A stretch of DNA of 64,000 nucleotides from Polaribacter sp. SA4-10 (GTDB taxonomy: Bacteria; Bacteroidota; Bacteroidia; Flavobacteriales; Flavobacteriaceae). Of the stretch, positions 36,541 through 43,451 are shown one piece after another (the first letter of the stretch is position 1; each line of letters opens with the position of its first letter). The notes beneath the pieces were generated by a model. It saw only the letters and a list, made by a program, of their open reading frames with translations. It had not been told where the DNA came from and did not search any database. The stretch is taken from positions 1 through 64,000 of the forward strand of contig CATIQU010000003.1 in the NCBI GenBank assembly GCA_949519155.1, given 5' to 3'. The position numbers were made by a program, and so were the translations under genes.

Positions 36541-37509
36541 ATGTCAAGAATTTTAACAGGCGTACAAAGTACAGGAACTCCACATTTGGGAAATTTATTA
36601 GGCGCTATTTTACCCGCCATCAAAATGGCGAACAATCCTAATAACGAATCTTTTCTTTTTATTGCAGACTTGCATTCTCTTACTCAAATAAAAGAAGGCA
36701 CAACACTAAGAGAAAATACCTACAGCACAGCAGCTACTTGGCTTGCTTGTGGATTGGATGTTTCTAAGAGTGTTTTTTACAGACAAAGTGATGTTCCAGA
36801 AGTAACAGAACTCAGCTGGTATTTAAGCTGCTTTTTTCCATACCAAAGATTGACATTAGCACATAGTTTTAAAGACAAAGCGGATCGATTGGGTGACGTT
36901 AACGCTGGTTTATTTACTTACCCGATGTTAATGGCAGCAGATATTTTGTTGTATGATGCAGAAATTGTACCTGTTGGAAAAGATCAACTACAACATGTAG
37001 AAATGGCAAGAGATGTTGCCAATCGATTTAACAATTTAATTGGTGAAACACTTGTTGCACCACAAGCGAAAATACAAGAACATACAAAACTGGTTCCAGG
37101 AACCGATGGCGGAAAAATGAGTAAATCTAGAAATAATACCATTAATATATTTCTTCCCGATAAAAAGCTACGCAAACAAATTATGGGTATTCAAACCGAT
37201 AGTCTGGCATTGGAAGATGTGAAAAACCCAGATACAGATACCATTTTTGCGCTCTATAAACTAATGGCTTCTCCATCAGAAACTGAAGCAATGCATGCCA
37301 ATTATTTAGCAGGAAACTATGGATACGGGCACGCAAAACAAGCTTTATACGAATTGATTATTTCAAAATTTGCAACCATTAGAGCACGGTACACACATTT
37401 TATGGACAACAAAAATGAAATCGACGATGCACTTGCTATTGGAAAACAAAAGGCAAAAAAAGTAGCCACAGCAGTACTCCAAAAAGTGAGAACGAAAGTG
37501 GGGTATTAA
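36541..37509 (+). CDS. trpS: Tryptophan--tRNA ligase
   Basis: Class I aminoacyl-tRNA synthetase of 322 residues, the usual length. The HIGH-equivalent is TPHLGN (residues 13-18) and the KMSKS loop is DGGKMSKSRNN near 190. Also present: DLHSLTQIK near 42 and GKDQLQHVEMARD near 147, which are typical of TrpRS. The start is the ATG just before SRILTGVQSTG. Its own promoter and a strong bidirectional terminator make it a single-gene unit. An upstream in-frame open frame from 36444 is in another frame and unrelated. Confidence 0.97.
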   Translation: MSRILTGVQSTGTPHLGNLLGAILPAIKMANNPNNESFLFIADLHSLTQIKEGTTLRENTYSTAATWLACGLDVSKSVFYRQSDVPEVTELSWYLSCFFPYQRLTLAHSFKDKADRLGDVNAGLFTYPMLMAADILLYDAEIVPVGKDQLQHVEMARDVANRFNNLIGETLVAPQAKIQEHTKLVPGTDGGKMSKSRNNTINIFLPDKKLRKQIMGIQTDSLALEDVKNPDTDTIFALYKLMASPSETEAMHANYLAGNYGYGHAKQALYELIISKFATIRARYTHFMDNKNEIDDALAIGKQKAKKVATAVLQKVRTKVGY

Positions 37510-37514
37510 AAAAG

Positions 37515-37564
37515 ATTCAGATATAAAAAAACCTCGCATTAGCGAGGTTTTTTTATGTCTGAAT
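37515..37564. terminator. Strong bidirectional terminator between trpS and DUF1761 gene
   Basis: Arms of 23 bp (37515-37537 and 37542-37564) pair with a single G-T exception around an ATTA loop. The core is AACCTCGC/GCGAGGTT flanked by A7 on the left and T7 on the right, so it works in both directions for the two convergent genes. It begins 6 bp after the trpS stop. Confidence 0.92.
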
Positions 37565-37576
37565 ATAACTTCTCCA

Positions 37577-38074
37577 TTACAACCATTGGCAGACAACGCC
37601 GCCCATGATTGCCAAAGTCACCATCCAATACCCTGCATTGATCGCTACATACTTAAATGTTTTTTTCTCAAAAAGCGCCAAAATTGATAAGATAGGAAGT
37701 ACAAAAGCGATACTTGTAATGACACCATGAAGCGCACCATGTCCAAAAGTTCGAAAACGATCTCCATAGATATTCATGAAATCTTGAAAAAAGGCAAACC
37801 CTTCTCCTGCTTTTTCATTAAAACCTGGTTCTCCTGCCAATGTTGAATAGACTCCCGATTGATGAATGACAACAAACATTAAAAAGAAAGCAATGAAAAG
37901 ACTGAACACATAACTAATGATCAATGTTTTTAGTATATTAGTTCCCGCAAGAGACTCTTTGGTAAAACCCATTTCTTTCATCCAAGCATTGCCAAACAAA
38001 GGGCCATACCAAACAAAGCCAATAATCATTGGTACTAAAGCTGCTAAAAACAGCACATTATAATTCATTTCCAT
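37577..38074 (-). CDS. DUF1761-family membrane protein
   Basis: Membrane protein of 165 residues with four hydrophobic helices (about 6-24, 50-70, 112-132, 143-161). IIGFVWYGPLFGNAWMKEMG is the entry motif of the DUF1761 family, and FVLPILSILALFEKKTFKYV fits its C-terminal half. Function unknown. An internal hydrophilic loop of about 35 residues between helices 2 and 3 is longer than in the shortest members. The start may be the ATG two codons later. Monocistronic, ending at the shared terminator. Confidence 0.85.
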   Translation of the reverse strand: MEMNYNVLFLAALVPMIIGFVWYGPLFGNAWMKEMGFTKESLAGTNILKTLIISYVFSLFIAFFLMFVVIHQSGVYSTLAGEPGFNEKAGEGFAFFQDFMNIYGDRFRTFGHGALHGVITSIAFVLPILSILALFEKKTFKYVAINAGYWMVTLAIMGGVVCQWL

Positions 38075-38216
38075 GATGTAAATATTTTTTAGTTGAATAT
38101 CAAATATAGAAATAAGTTTTTGGTTTTAAATGAATTAGATAAAAAGGTGCTTCCCTAAACTTAATTTTTTGACATAAAAAGACGCTCTCGAAGGTTTTTA
38201 ATCTGAAAATCGATCC

Positions 38217-38240
38217 ATTTCGACGAACTCAATGTGACAT
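38217..38240. repeat. Dispersed intergenic repeat-like sequence
   Basis: TTCGACGAACTCAATGTGACA (20 nt shown in part) within 38217-38240 resembles the TTCGATAAGTTCAGTATGACA end of the repeat block at 60653-60721, about 15 of 22 positions. Such sequences are scattered between genes in flavobacterial genomes. It lies in the 220-bp gap between DUF1761 and DUF4837 genes, where nothing else is seen. Confidence 0.35.
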
Positions 38241-38294
38241 TTGTACCGAAAATTATCTTTTCAAACAACCTTGTTTTAAATTTTAAAAAGGTGT

Positions 38295-39278
38295 TTATTT
38301 AATTTTTATCGACTTTGCAATGGCTTCCAATTCGAAAACAAAGGCTCTTTTATTGATAGAAGGCGCATAGGTAAAGCCTTCAAAAACAATCAATCGGTTG
38401 TGCAACTTGTCAATAACCGTGTAGTTTAAAAATGGTCCTGCCATGAAATCGTTTTTAACCTCCCATTTACCACGAGTTTCATAGGCTTTTTTATTATCAA
38501 TTTTTGCATCAAAGGTAACAGGAGTATACGCTTTTTCTGTAATCATATGCATCGTTAAAGTATCTGAACCTCGTATGTGTTTTTCTCCAATCACATTTCT
38601 TTCTTCTATAATTCGTTCTGAAACAGTGGCTTCATCTATTAAAGGCACACTATATACCAAAATATTATTACTGCCCGTTTTTGCAATTCCGCTCATCAAA
38701 TGATGACGCAACCACATGAAATCTCCCGTATCTTCTACCGTTCTAAATTTAGAGGGAATTGTAAAAGAAACCCCTAAATTTTGTAATGTTTTAAATTGTG
38801 CATTGTCCAATTTAGATTTCATGAAAATGTTTTGAGTCGCTTGGATATCTGCTTGTCGAAAAGTTGCTAAAATCTCTTTTTCATGTTGCTTAAATACTCG
38901 AATGAGCCCTGCGTCATCTTTAGCAGATATGGAAATCACTGTTTGTGGTTTTGCATATACATTGTAACGGATAGAAAAGGTTTCCTTTTCATGCTCTTCA
39001 ACAATAAAAAGACTTCCAGAAGCTTTCATCATCGATCCAAAACCGTTTGGTGCTATCTGAGAGAGTGTTGTTGTTGCTTCAGGCTGCGGCAAACCAACGA
39101 TGAGTTCACCAAAAGAACTTCTAATTTCATCTCCTACTGCTCCCAACCAATTGCTAGTTTTAACAACGACCATCACGCGGTTGATTGCTCCAACAGATTG
39201 TTTTTGCACGAAAGTACTCTTGCCATTGCAGCTTCCTAAAATTGTCAATACAAAAAATAAATATCCTAATTTTTTCAT
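38295..39278 (-). CDS. DUF4837-family lipoprotein
   Basis: Predicted lipoprotein of 327 residues. The lipobox is FFVLTILGSC with the modified cysteine at about 17. The body has VMVVVKTSNWLGAVGDEIRS, VSFTIPSKFRTVEDTGDFMW and GPFLNYTVIDKLHNRLIVFEG, the conserved elements of the Bacteroidota-only family DUF4837 as I recall it. No function is known. The next gene downstream is far off and convergent, while the upstream lytic transglycosylase gene (70 bp away) may share its transcript, which hints at a cell-envelope role. Confidence 0.85.
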   Translation of the reverse strand: MKKLGYLFFVLTILGSCNGKSTFVQKQSVGAINRVMVVVKTSNWLGAVGDEIRSSFGELIVGLPQPEATTTLSQIAPNGFGSMMKASGSLFIVEEHEKETFSIRYNVYAKPQTVISISAKDDAGLIRVFKQHEKEILATFRQADIQATQNIFMKSKLDNAQFKTLQNLGVSFTIPSKFRTVEDTGDFMWLRHHLMSGIAKTGSNNILVYSVPLIDEATVSERIIEERNVIGEKHIRGSDTLTMHMITEKAYTPVTFDAKIDNKKAYETRGKWEVKNDFMAGPFLNYTVIDKLHNRLIVFEGFTYAPSINKRAFVFELEAIAKSIKIK

Positions 39279-39347
39279 GAATGTTACTTTTAAATACGGT
39301 TTATTTTGTGTCTCTTTTTACAAATCAAAAAGTATTCCACTTTGTAG

Positions 39348-40628
39348 TTATGCTTTTGGAATCGCCATTTTTTTGGGATAAATACTTAATCTTTGCCCAA
39401 CTCGCAAACGACTTGTCTTTAAACGATTCCATCTTTTTAAATCTCGAACTCGAACCCCAAATCGCTTTGCAATTTTACCTAAAAAATCGCCACTTCTTAC
39501 TTTATAACGAATGCGTTTGTCCAATTCAAAATACTTTGGCAACGGTTTTTCTCTCTTCGCAGCGTCCGTTTTTGCTAACGCATACAACGCCTGCTCGTTT
39601 TCTATAAAAGATAAAGTGTTTTTTCTTGGCAAGGTAATGGCGTATTCTTTCCCTTTAACGTACGGAATTACATCAAGTTTAAAAGATGGATTTAAAAATT
39701 GAATTAACTCGGAATTGATCCCTGTTATTTCTGAAATTTGATCAAAACTAATTGTTTTTTTAATCTGAATTGTATCGGTTTCAAAATATCGAATTTGAAA
39801 CTTTTTAGGAACTAGTTGGTGTTCTTTTTGGTATTCAAACAAATACATGGTGGCATAAAAAGCAGGGATATAACTTGCTGTTTCTCTTGGTAAAAACGGG
39901 CGAATATTCCAGTAATTTCGATATCCTCCAGAACGTTTTATTGCCTTTGCAACATTTCCTGGTCCTGAGTTGTAAGCGGCTAAAGCCAAATCCCAATCCC
40001 CAAAAATAGCATACAAATCAGATAAATATTGACAGGCTGCAATGGTTGCTTTTAAAGGGTCTTGCCGTTCATCTACATAAGAACTTACTTTTAACTTATA
40101 TTGTACACCTGTTGGGTACATAAACTGCCACAATCCGGTAGCACCCACTCTCGATTTTGCTGTTGGATTTAGCGCTGATTCTACAATTGCTAAATATTTC
40201 ATTTCTAGCGGAATGTCATATCGATCTAAGTGCTTTTCGAACATTGGAAAGTAGTAAGAAGCCTTTGCCATTAGGGCAGGATAATACCTTTTTCGGTATT
40301 TTAGATAAGACTTTATTACTTTCTCTAGGGCAGGATTATAAGCAATATGAAAAGGTGTTTTTGCATCAATTGCTGCCAATCTTTGTTTTAAAACTTCAGT
40401 AGTTAAAGCAACATCGGACACCTCTTTTTCACCAATATCATCGATCCTATATTTTAAGGTATTGTATAATGGAGACTTGTATTTCGAGTCCATAAGCAAA
40501 CTATCTATTAACGAAATATCATAGTCAGAAAACAGATCGGAAGTCCTCATTTTTTTAGGAATGGAATCGTTTACCGTCGCTGCAAAAATACGGGTAGTAA
40601 AAAATAAAAGTAGGAGTAATTTTTTCAT
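39348..40628 (-). CDS. LysM-containing lytic transglycosylase (MltD-like)
   Basis: Periplasmic or outer-membrane enzyme that cuts peptidoglycan glycan strands with 1,6-anhydro product. A signal peptide (KKLLLLLFFTTRIFAA) is followed by the GH23 domain: catalytic glutamate in KYLAIVESALNP, then GATGLWQFMYPTG and LAAYNSGPGNVAKAI. A degenerate LysM (ISFDQISEITGINSELIQFL) and a clear C-terminal LysM (YKVRSGDFLGKIAKRFGVRV) bind peptidoglycan. I place the start at 40628, because this gives the signal peptide; an upstream in-frame ATG at 40667 lies inside the exonuclease gene. With this start the two genes are 8 bp apart. Confidence 0.93.
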   Translation of the reverse strand: MKKLLLLLFFTTRIFAATVNDSIPKKMRTSDLFSDYDISLIDSLLMDSKYKSPLYNTLKYRIDDIGEKEVSDVALTTEVLKQRLAAIDAKTPFHIAYNPALEKVIKSYLKYRKRYYPALMAKASYYFPMFEKHLDRYDIPLEMKYLAIVESALNPTAKSRVGATGLWQFMYPTGVQYKLKVSSYVDERQDPLKATIAACQYLSDLYAIFGDWDLALAAYNSGPGNVAKAIKRSGGYRNYWNIRPFLPRETASYIPAFYATMYLFEYQKEHQLVPKKFQIRYFETDTIQIKKTISFDQISEITGINSELIQFLNPSFKLDVIPYVKGKEYAITLPRKNTLSFIENEQALYALAKTDAAKREKPLPKYFELDKRIRYKVRSGDFLGKIAKRFGVRVRDLKRWNRLKTSRLRVGQRLSIYPKKMAIPKA

Positions 40629-40636
40629 TTTTAATT

Positions 40637-41398
40637 TTATAAGTCCAATTCTACAACAATGGGACAATGATCTGAATGTTTGGCTTCTGATAAAATATAG
40701 GCACGCGCTATTTTATCTTTTATAGGTGCAGACACCATTGCATAGTCTAAGCGCCAACCTTTGTTATTTGCTCTAGAGTTTGCGCGATAACTCCACCAAG
40801 AATAGGCTTGCTCTTCTGGGTTTAAGTGTCTAAAACTATCCACAAATCCGTGATTGATAAATTCGCTCATCCAAGTTCTCTCTTCAGGCAAAAACCCAGA
40901 GACTCCTTTCATTTTTGGATTGTGAATATCAATCGCTTCATGACAAATATTATAATCTCCACAGATCACAAGGTTTGGGATTTCTTTCTTCAAATTATGT
41001 ATGTATACTTGAAATTCATCCATATAATTGAATTTAAAATTCAAGCGCTCTGAGTTCGTTCCAGAAGGAAGGTATAGACTCATAACTGAAACATTATCGA
41101 AATCTACACGAAGATTTCTCCCTTCAAAATCCATCGATTCAATACCCGTTCCGTACTCTATATGATTCGGTTTTTCTTTGCAAAAAATTGCTACAGAAGA
41201 ATAGCCTTTTTTTTGTGCAGAAAACCAATAATGATATGGATACCCTGCGTTCTCGAACTCGGTAAGATCCAATTGGTCTTTGTGTGCTTTGGTTTCCTGA
41301 ATACAAATTACATCAGGGTTTGAAGCGGACAACCACTCTAAAAATCCTTTCTTTAAAGCTGCACGAATTCCGTTTACGTTGTAAGATATTATTTTCAT
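40637..41398 (-). CDS. xth: Exodeoxyribonuclease III
   Basis: DNA-repair AP endonuclease/3' exonuclease of 253 residues, standard length. Visible: SYNVNGIRAALKKGF (metal-binding Asn near 7), DVICIQETKAH (catalytic Glu near 34), VICGDYNICHEAIDI (near 150), RLDYAMVS and HSDHCPIVVEL (Asp-His pair near 246). The start ATG at 41398 immediately follows the stop of the 75-codon gene upstream. Confidence 0.96.
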   Translation of the reverse strand: MKIISYNVNGIRAALKKGFLEWLSASNPDVICIQETKAHKDQLDLTEFENAGYPYHYWFSAQKKGYSSVAIFCKEKPNHIEYGTGIESMDFEGRNLRVDFDNVSVMSLYLPSGTNSERLNFKFNYMDEFQVYIHNLKKEIPNLVICGDYNICHEAIDIHNPKMKGVSGFLPEERTWMSEFINHGFVDSFRHLNPEEQAYSWWSYRANSRANNKGWRLDYAMVSAPIKDKIARAYILSEAKHSDHCPIVVELDL

Positions 41399-41626
41399 CT
41401 AGTCTAAAAATATTGGTTCTTTCAAAAAAATCCAAGTTATTTGGGTTTTTTCTCCAGTTTGTGTTTTAATTTTCTTCTTTCTTGGTGATAAAATTACAGC
41501 CAAACTAGCTGCAATTCCTGTACTTATCATTCTATTTTCTATATCGAGAACATAATCAAAAAAGAAAATGAAACTAAGTGTTAAAACAAAAACGACTAAA
41601 AAAGATTTCTTTGCTAAATACTTCAT
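41399..41626 (-). CDS. Small membrane protein of unknown function
   Basis: 75 residues with two hydrophobic segments (about 8-25 and 34-47) followed by a basic SPRKKKIKTQTGEK stretch, so the C-terminus is probably cytoplasmic. It is packed in an operon: one base after the CoA-transferase B stop and directly before the exonuclease ATG with no gap, which supports it being a real gene. Small proteins of this type occur next to xth in Flavobacteriaceae as I recall. No function suggested. Confidence 0.7.
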   Translation of the reverse strand: MKYLAKKSFLVVFVLTLSFIFFFDYVLDIENRMISTGIAASLAVILSPRKKKIKTQTGEKTQITWIFLKEPIFLD

Positions 41627-41627
41627 T

Positions 41628-42281
41628 TTAAAGTGTCATTTCTGGGATTTCTCCAGCAATTACCAAAGTTGCTTCTGTTGCATTTTGAATCTCTTCTACC
41701 GAAACTCCTGGTGCTCTTTCTAGCAAGTGAAACGCATTGTCTTTTACTTCTAAAACCGCCAAGTTGGTCACCACTTTAGTTACACAACCTACGCCTGTTA
41801 ATGGCAAAGAACAGGTTTTTAAAATCTTAGATTCTCCGCGTTTATTGGCATGCATCATAGCCACAATAATATTTTCAGCAGAGGCTACTAAATCCATAGC
41901 ACCGCCCATTCCTTTGACCATTTTCCCAGGGATTTTCCAGTTGGCAATGTCTCCATTTTCTGCTACTTCCATAGCGCCTAAAATAGTTAAATCTACATGC
42001 TTCCCTCGGATCATAGAAAAACTCATTACCGAATCAAAAAAACTTGCTCCTGGTAGTGTCGTAATTGTCTGTTTTCCGGCATTAATAATATCCGCATCTT
42101 CGGTTCCTTCAAAAGGAAAAGGCCCCATGCCTAAAACCCCATTTTCAGATTGAAACTCTACTTCAATATCATTCCGAACATAATTCGCCACCAAGGTTGG
42201 TATACCAATCCCTAAGTTTACATAAAAGCCATCTTGAACTTCTTGTGCGATTCTTTTTGCAATGCCTATTTTATCTAACAT
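41628..42281 (-). CDS. scoB: 3-oxoacid CoA-transferase subunit B
   Basis: Subunit B (217 residues) of succinyl-CoA:3-ketoacid CoA-transferase, which moves CoA between succinate and acetoacetate for ketone-body use. The catalytic glutamate is in FQSENGVLGMGPFPF near 51. The start has RIAQEVQDGFYVNLGIGIP, and MKGMGGAMDLVASAENIIVAM-like sequence (around 120-140) is the family core. Normally its ATG closely follows the subunit A gene. Here a degraded insertion of about 395 bp separates them, see 42282-42676. Confidence 0.95.
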   Translation of the reverse strand: MLDKIGIAKRIAQEVQDGFYVNLGIGIPTLVANYVRNDIEVEFQSENGVLGMGPFPFEGTEDADIINAGKQTITTLPGASFFDSVMSFSMIRGKHVDLTILGAMEVAENGDIANWKIPGKMVKGMGGAMDLVASAENIIVAMMHANKRGESKILKTCSLPLTGVGCVTKVVTNLAVLEVKDNAFHLLERAPGVSVEEIQNATEATLVIAGEIPEMTL

Positions 42282-42284
42282 ATA

Positions 42285-42319
42285 AATGTATCAATTAAAT
42301 AATTTAAAAATGTATCAAT
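42285..42319. repeat. Left flanking repeat pair of the four-helix cassette
   Basis: AATGTATCAAT occurs twice, at 42285-42295 and 42309-42319, 24 bp apart. Its inverse with one mismatch, ATTGTTACATT, occurs twice on the other side of the four-helix pseudogene, so these look like duplicated terminal inverted repeats of a cassette. The left copy lies 4 bp before the scoB ATG. Confidence 0.55.
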
Positions 42320-42354
42320 TCTATTTTCGAGATTTAATACTTATACTTAATATT

Positions 42355-42666
42355 TTATATAAAAATCAATCCTAATTCTTTCACTTTTGCATTCAAGTTT
42401 ACATGAGTTGGATAGGAATTTGATTTCTCACAAAGAATTAACCAATACTTTGTTTCTTCTAACTCTTTTGTTGCAATTTTAATTTTATGAATAAAGTCTG
42501 CTTTACTTTCGGCATTTTGAGCCTCATGAATATTTGCTCCAATACTGGTCCCAGATTTTAATAATTGACGAGAGATTACATACTTACTTTCACTTTGTAA
42601 AACCTCACAATATTAAATGATTAATAATGCAACTTCAATAGATTTGTCTACTGCTGGGTTTTTCAT
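42355..42666 (-). pseudogene. Degraded four-helix-bundle (23S rRNA intervening-sequence/Avd-like) gene
   Basis: The minus strand from ATG 42666 reads MKNPAVDKSIEVALLII, then a TAA at 42615-42613, then continues in the same frame as YCEVLQSESKYVISRQLLKS, GTSIGANIHEAQNAESKADF and IHKIKIATKELEETKYWLIL. The SGTSIGANIHEAQ and ETKYWL motifs are the hallmark of the four-helix-bundle family first seen in 23S rRNA intervening sequences and related to the Avd accessory protein of diversity-generating retroelements. Total 104 codons against about 115-120 in the family, so the last helix is also short. The internal stop falls near the end of helix 1. It lies between the two CoA-transferase genes and is bracketed by inverted repeats. 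Confidence 0.82.
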
Positions 42667-42683
42667 TGTTACATTGTTACATT
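42665..42683. repeat. Right flanking repeat pair of the four-helix cassette
   Basis: ATTGTTACATT occurs twice with 8-bp period, at 42665-42675 and 42673-42683. It is the inverse of the left-side AATGTATCAAT with one mismatch. The stop codon of scoA (42677-42679) lies inside the right copy, and the start codon of the pseudogene inside the left. Confidence 0.55.
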
Positions 42684-43387
42684 AATTCATTACGTAAACG
42701 CACCGTTCTTTGCTCTATTCTTTTCTCATAGTCTTTCCCTTCAAAAATGCGTTGTACAAAAATGCCTGGAATGTGAATATTGTTTGGATCTAAGGTTCCA
42801 ACTTCCACCAATTCTTCTACCTCTGCCACTGTAATCGTTGCAGCGCCACACATATTTTGGTTAAAATTTCTTGCGGTTCCTTTAAAAACTAAATTTCCGG
42901 CAGCATCACCTTTCCATGCTTTTACAAAGGCAAAATCGGCTTTAAATGCAGGTTCTAAAACGTGCATTTTACCATCAAAATCTCTTGTTTCTTTGCCTTC
43001 GGCAACTTCTGTACCATAGCCTGCTGGTGTATAAAATGCTGGAAAACCTGCTTGTGCAGCCCTGCATTTTTCGGCTAAAGTTCCTTGAGGTGTTAATTCA
43101 ACCTCTAACTCTCCGGATAACATTTGTCGTTCGAATTCGTCATTTTCACCAACATAAGAGGAAATCATTTTTTTTATTTGTTTGTTTTCCAACAACAAGC
43201 CCAAGCCAAAACCATCAACACCCGCATTGTTTGAAATACAGGTAACCTCTCTCACATTTAGTTTCACCAATTCTGCAATTGCATTTTCTGGGATTCCACA
43301 CAAACCAAATCCACCCAACATAAAAGTCATTTTACTTTGAACGCCTTGCAAAGCATCTTGTACATTATTTACTTTTTTGTTAATCAT
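42677..43387 (-). CDS. scoA: 3-oxoacid CoA-transferase subunit A
   Basis: Subunit A (236 residues) of succinyl-CoA:acetoacetate CoA-transferase. It shows the [16 protein letters not shown]oA-binding loop near 26, [17 protein letters not shown] near 51, and [18 protein letters not shown] with [19 protein letters not shown] in the second half. The length is normal. The last codons and the stop lie in the repeat that borders the inserted four-helix cassette, so the C-terminal residue or two may come from the insertion. With scoB it forms the heteromeric enzyme. Confidence 0.95.
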   Translation of the reverse strand: MINKKVNNVQDALQGVQSKMTFMLGGFGLCGIPENAIAELVKLNVREVTCISNNAGVDGFGLGLLLENKQIKKMISSYVGENDEFERQMLSGELEVELTPQGTLAEKCRAAQAGFPAFYTPAGYGTEVAEGKETRDFDGKMHVLEPAFKADFAFVKAWKGDAAGNLVFKGTARNFNQNMCGAATITVAEVEELVEVGTLDPNNIHIPGIFVQRIFEGKDYEKRIEQRTVRLRNELM

Positions 43388-43451
43388 CGTTTATCGTTTA
43401 AGATGCATAAAAAAAATGAATTGTGTTTTTACTACTGAGTTTCCTCCCGCA

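Noticed and set aside
37500..37576. The palindrome after trpS considered as an attachment site
   Set aside because: A/T tracts on both sides of a GC core and convergent genes explain it as a terminator; no integrase is near.
41737..42153. A 138-codon open frame on the plus strand
   Set aside because: It is opposite scoB and has no domain; a shadow of that gene.
42282..42676. The spacer between the CoA-transferase genes considered as a regulatory leader or small RNA
   Set aside because: It reads through as a recognisable four-helix-bundle protein apart from one stop, so a degraded gene is the better explanation.
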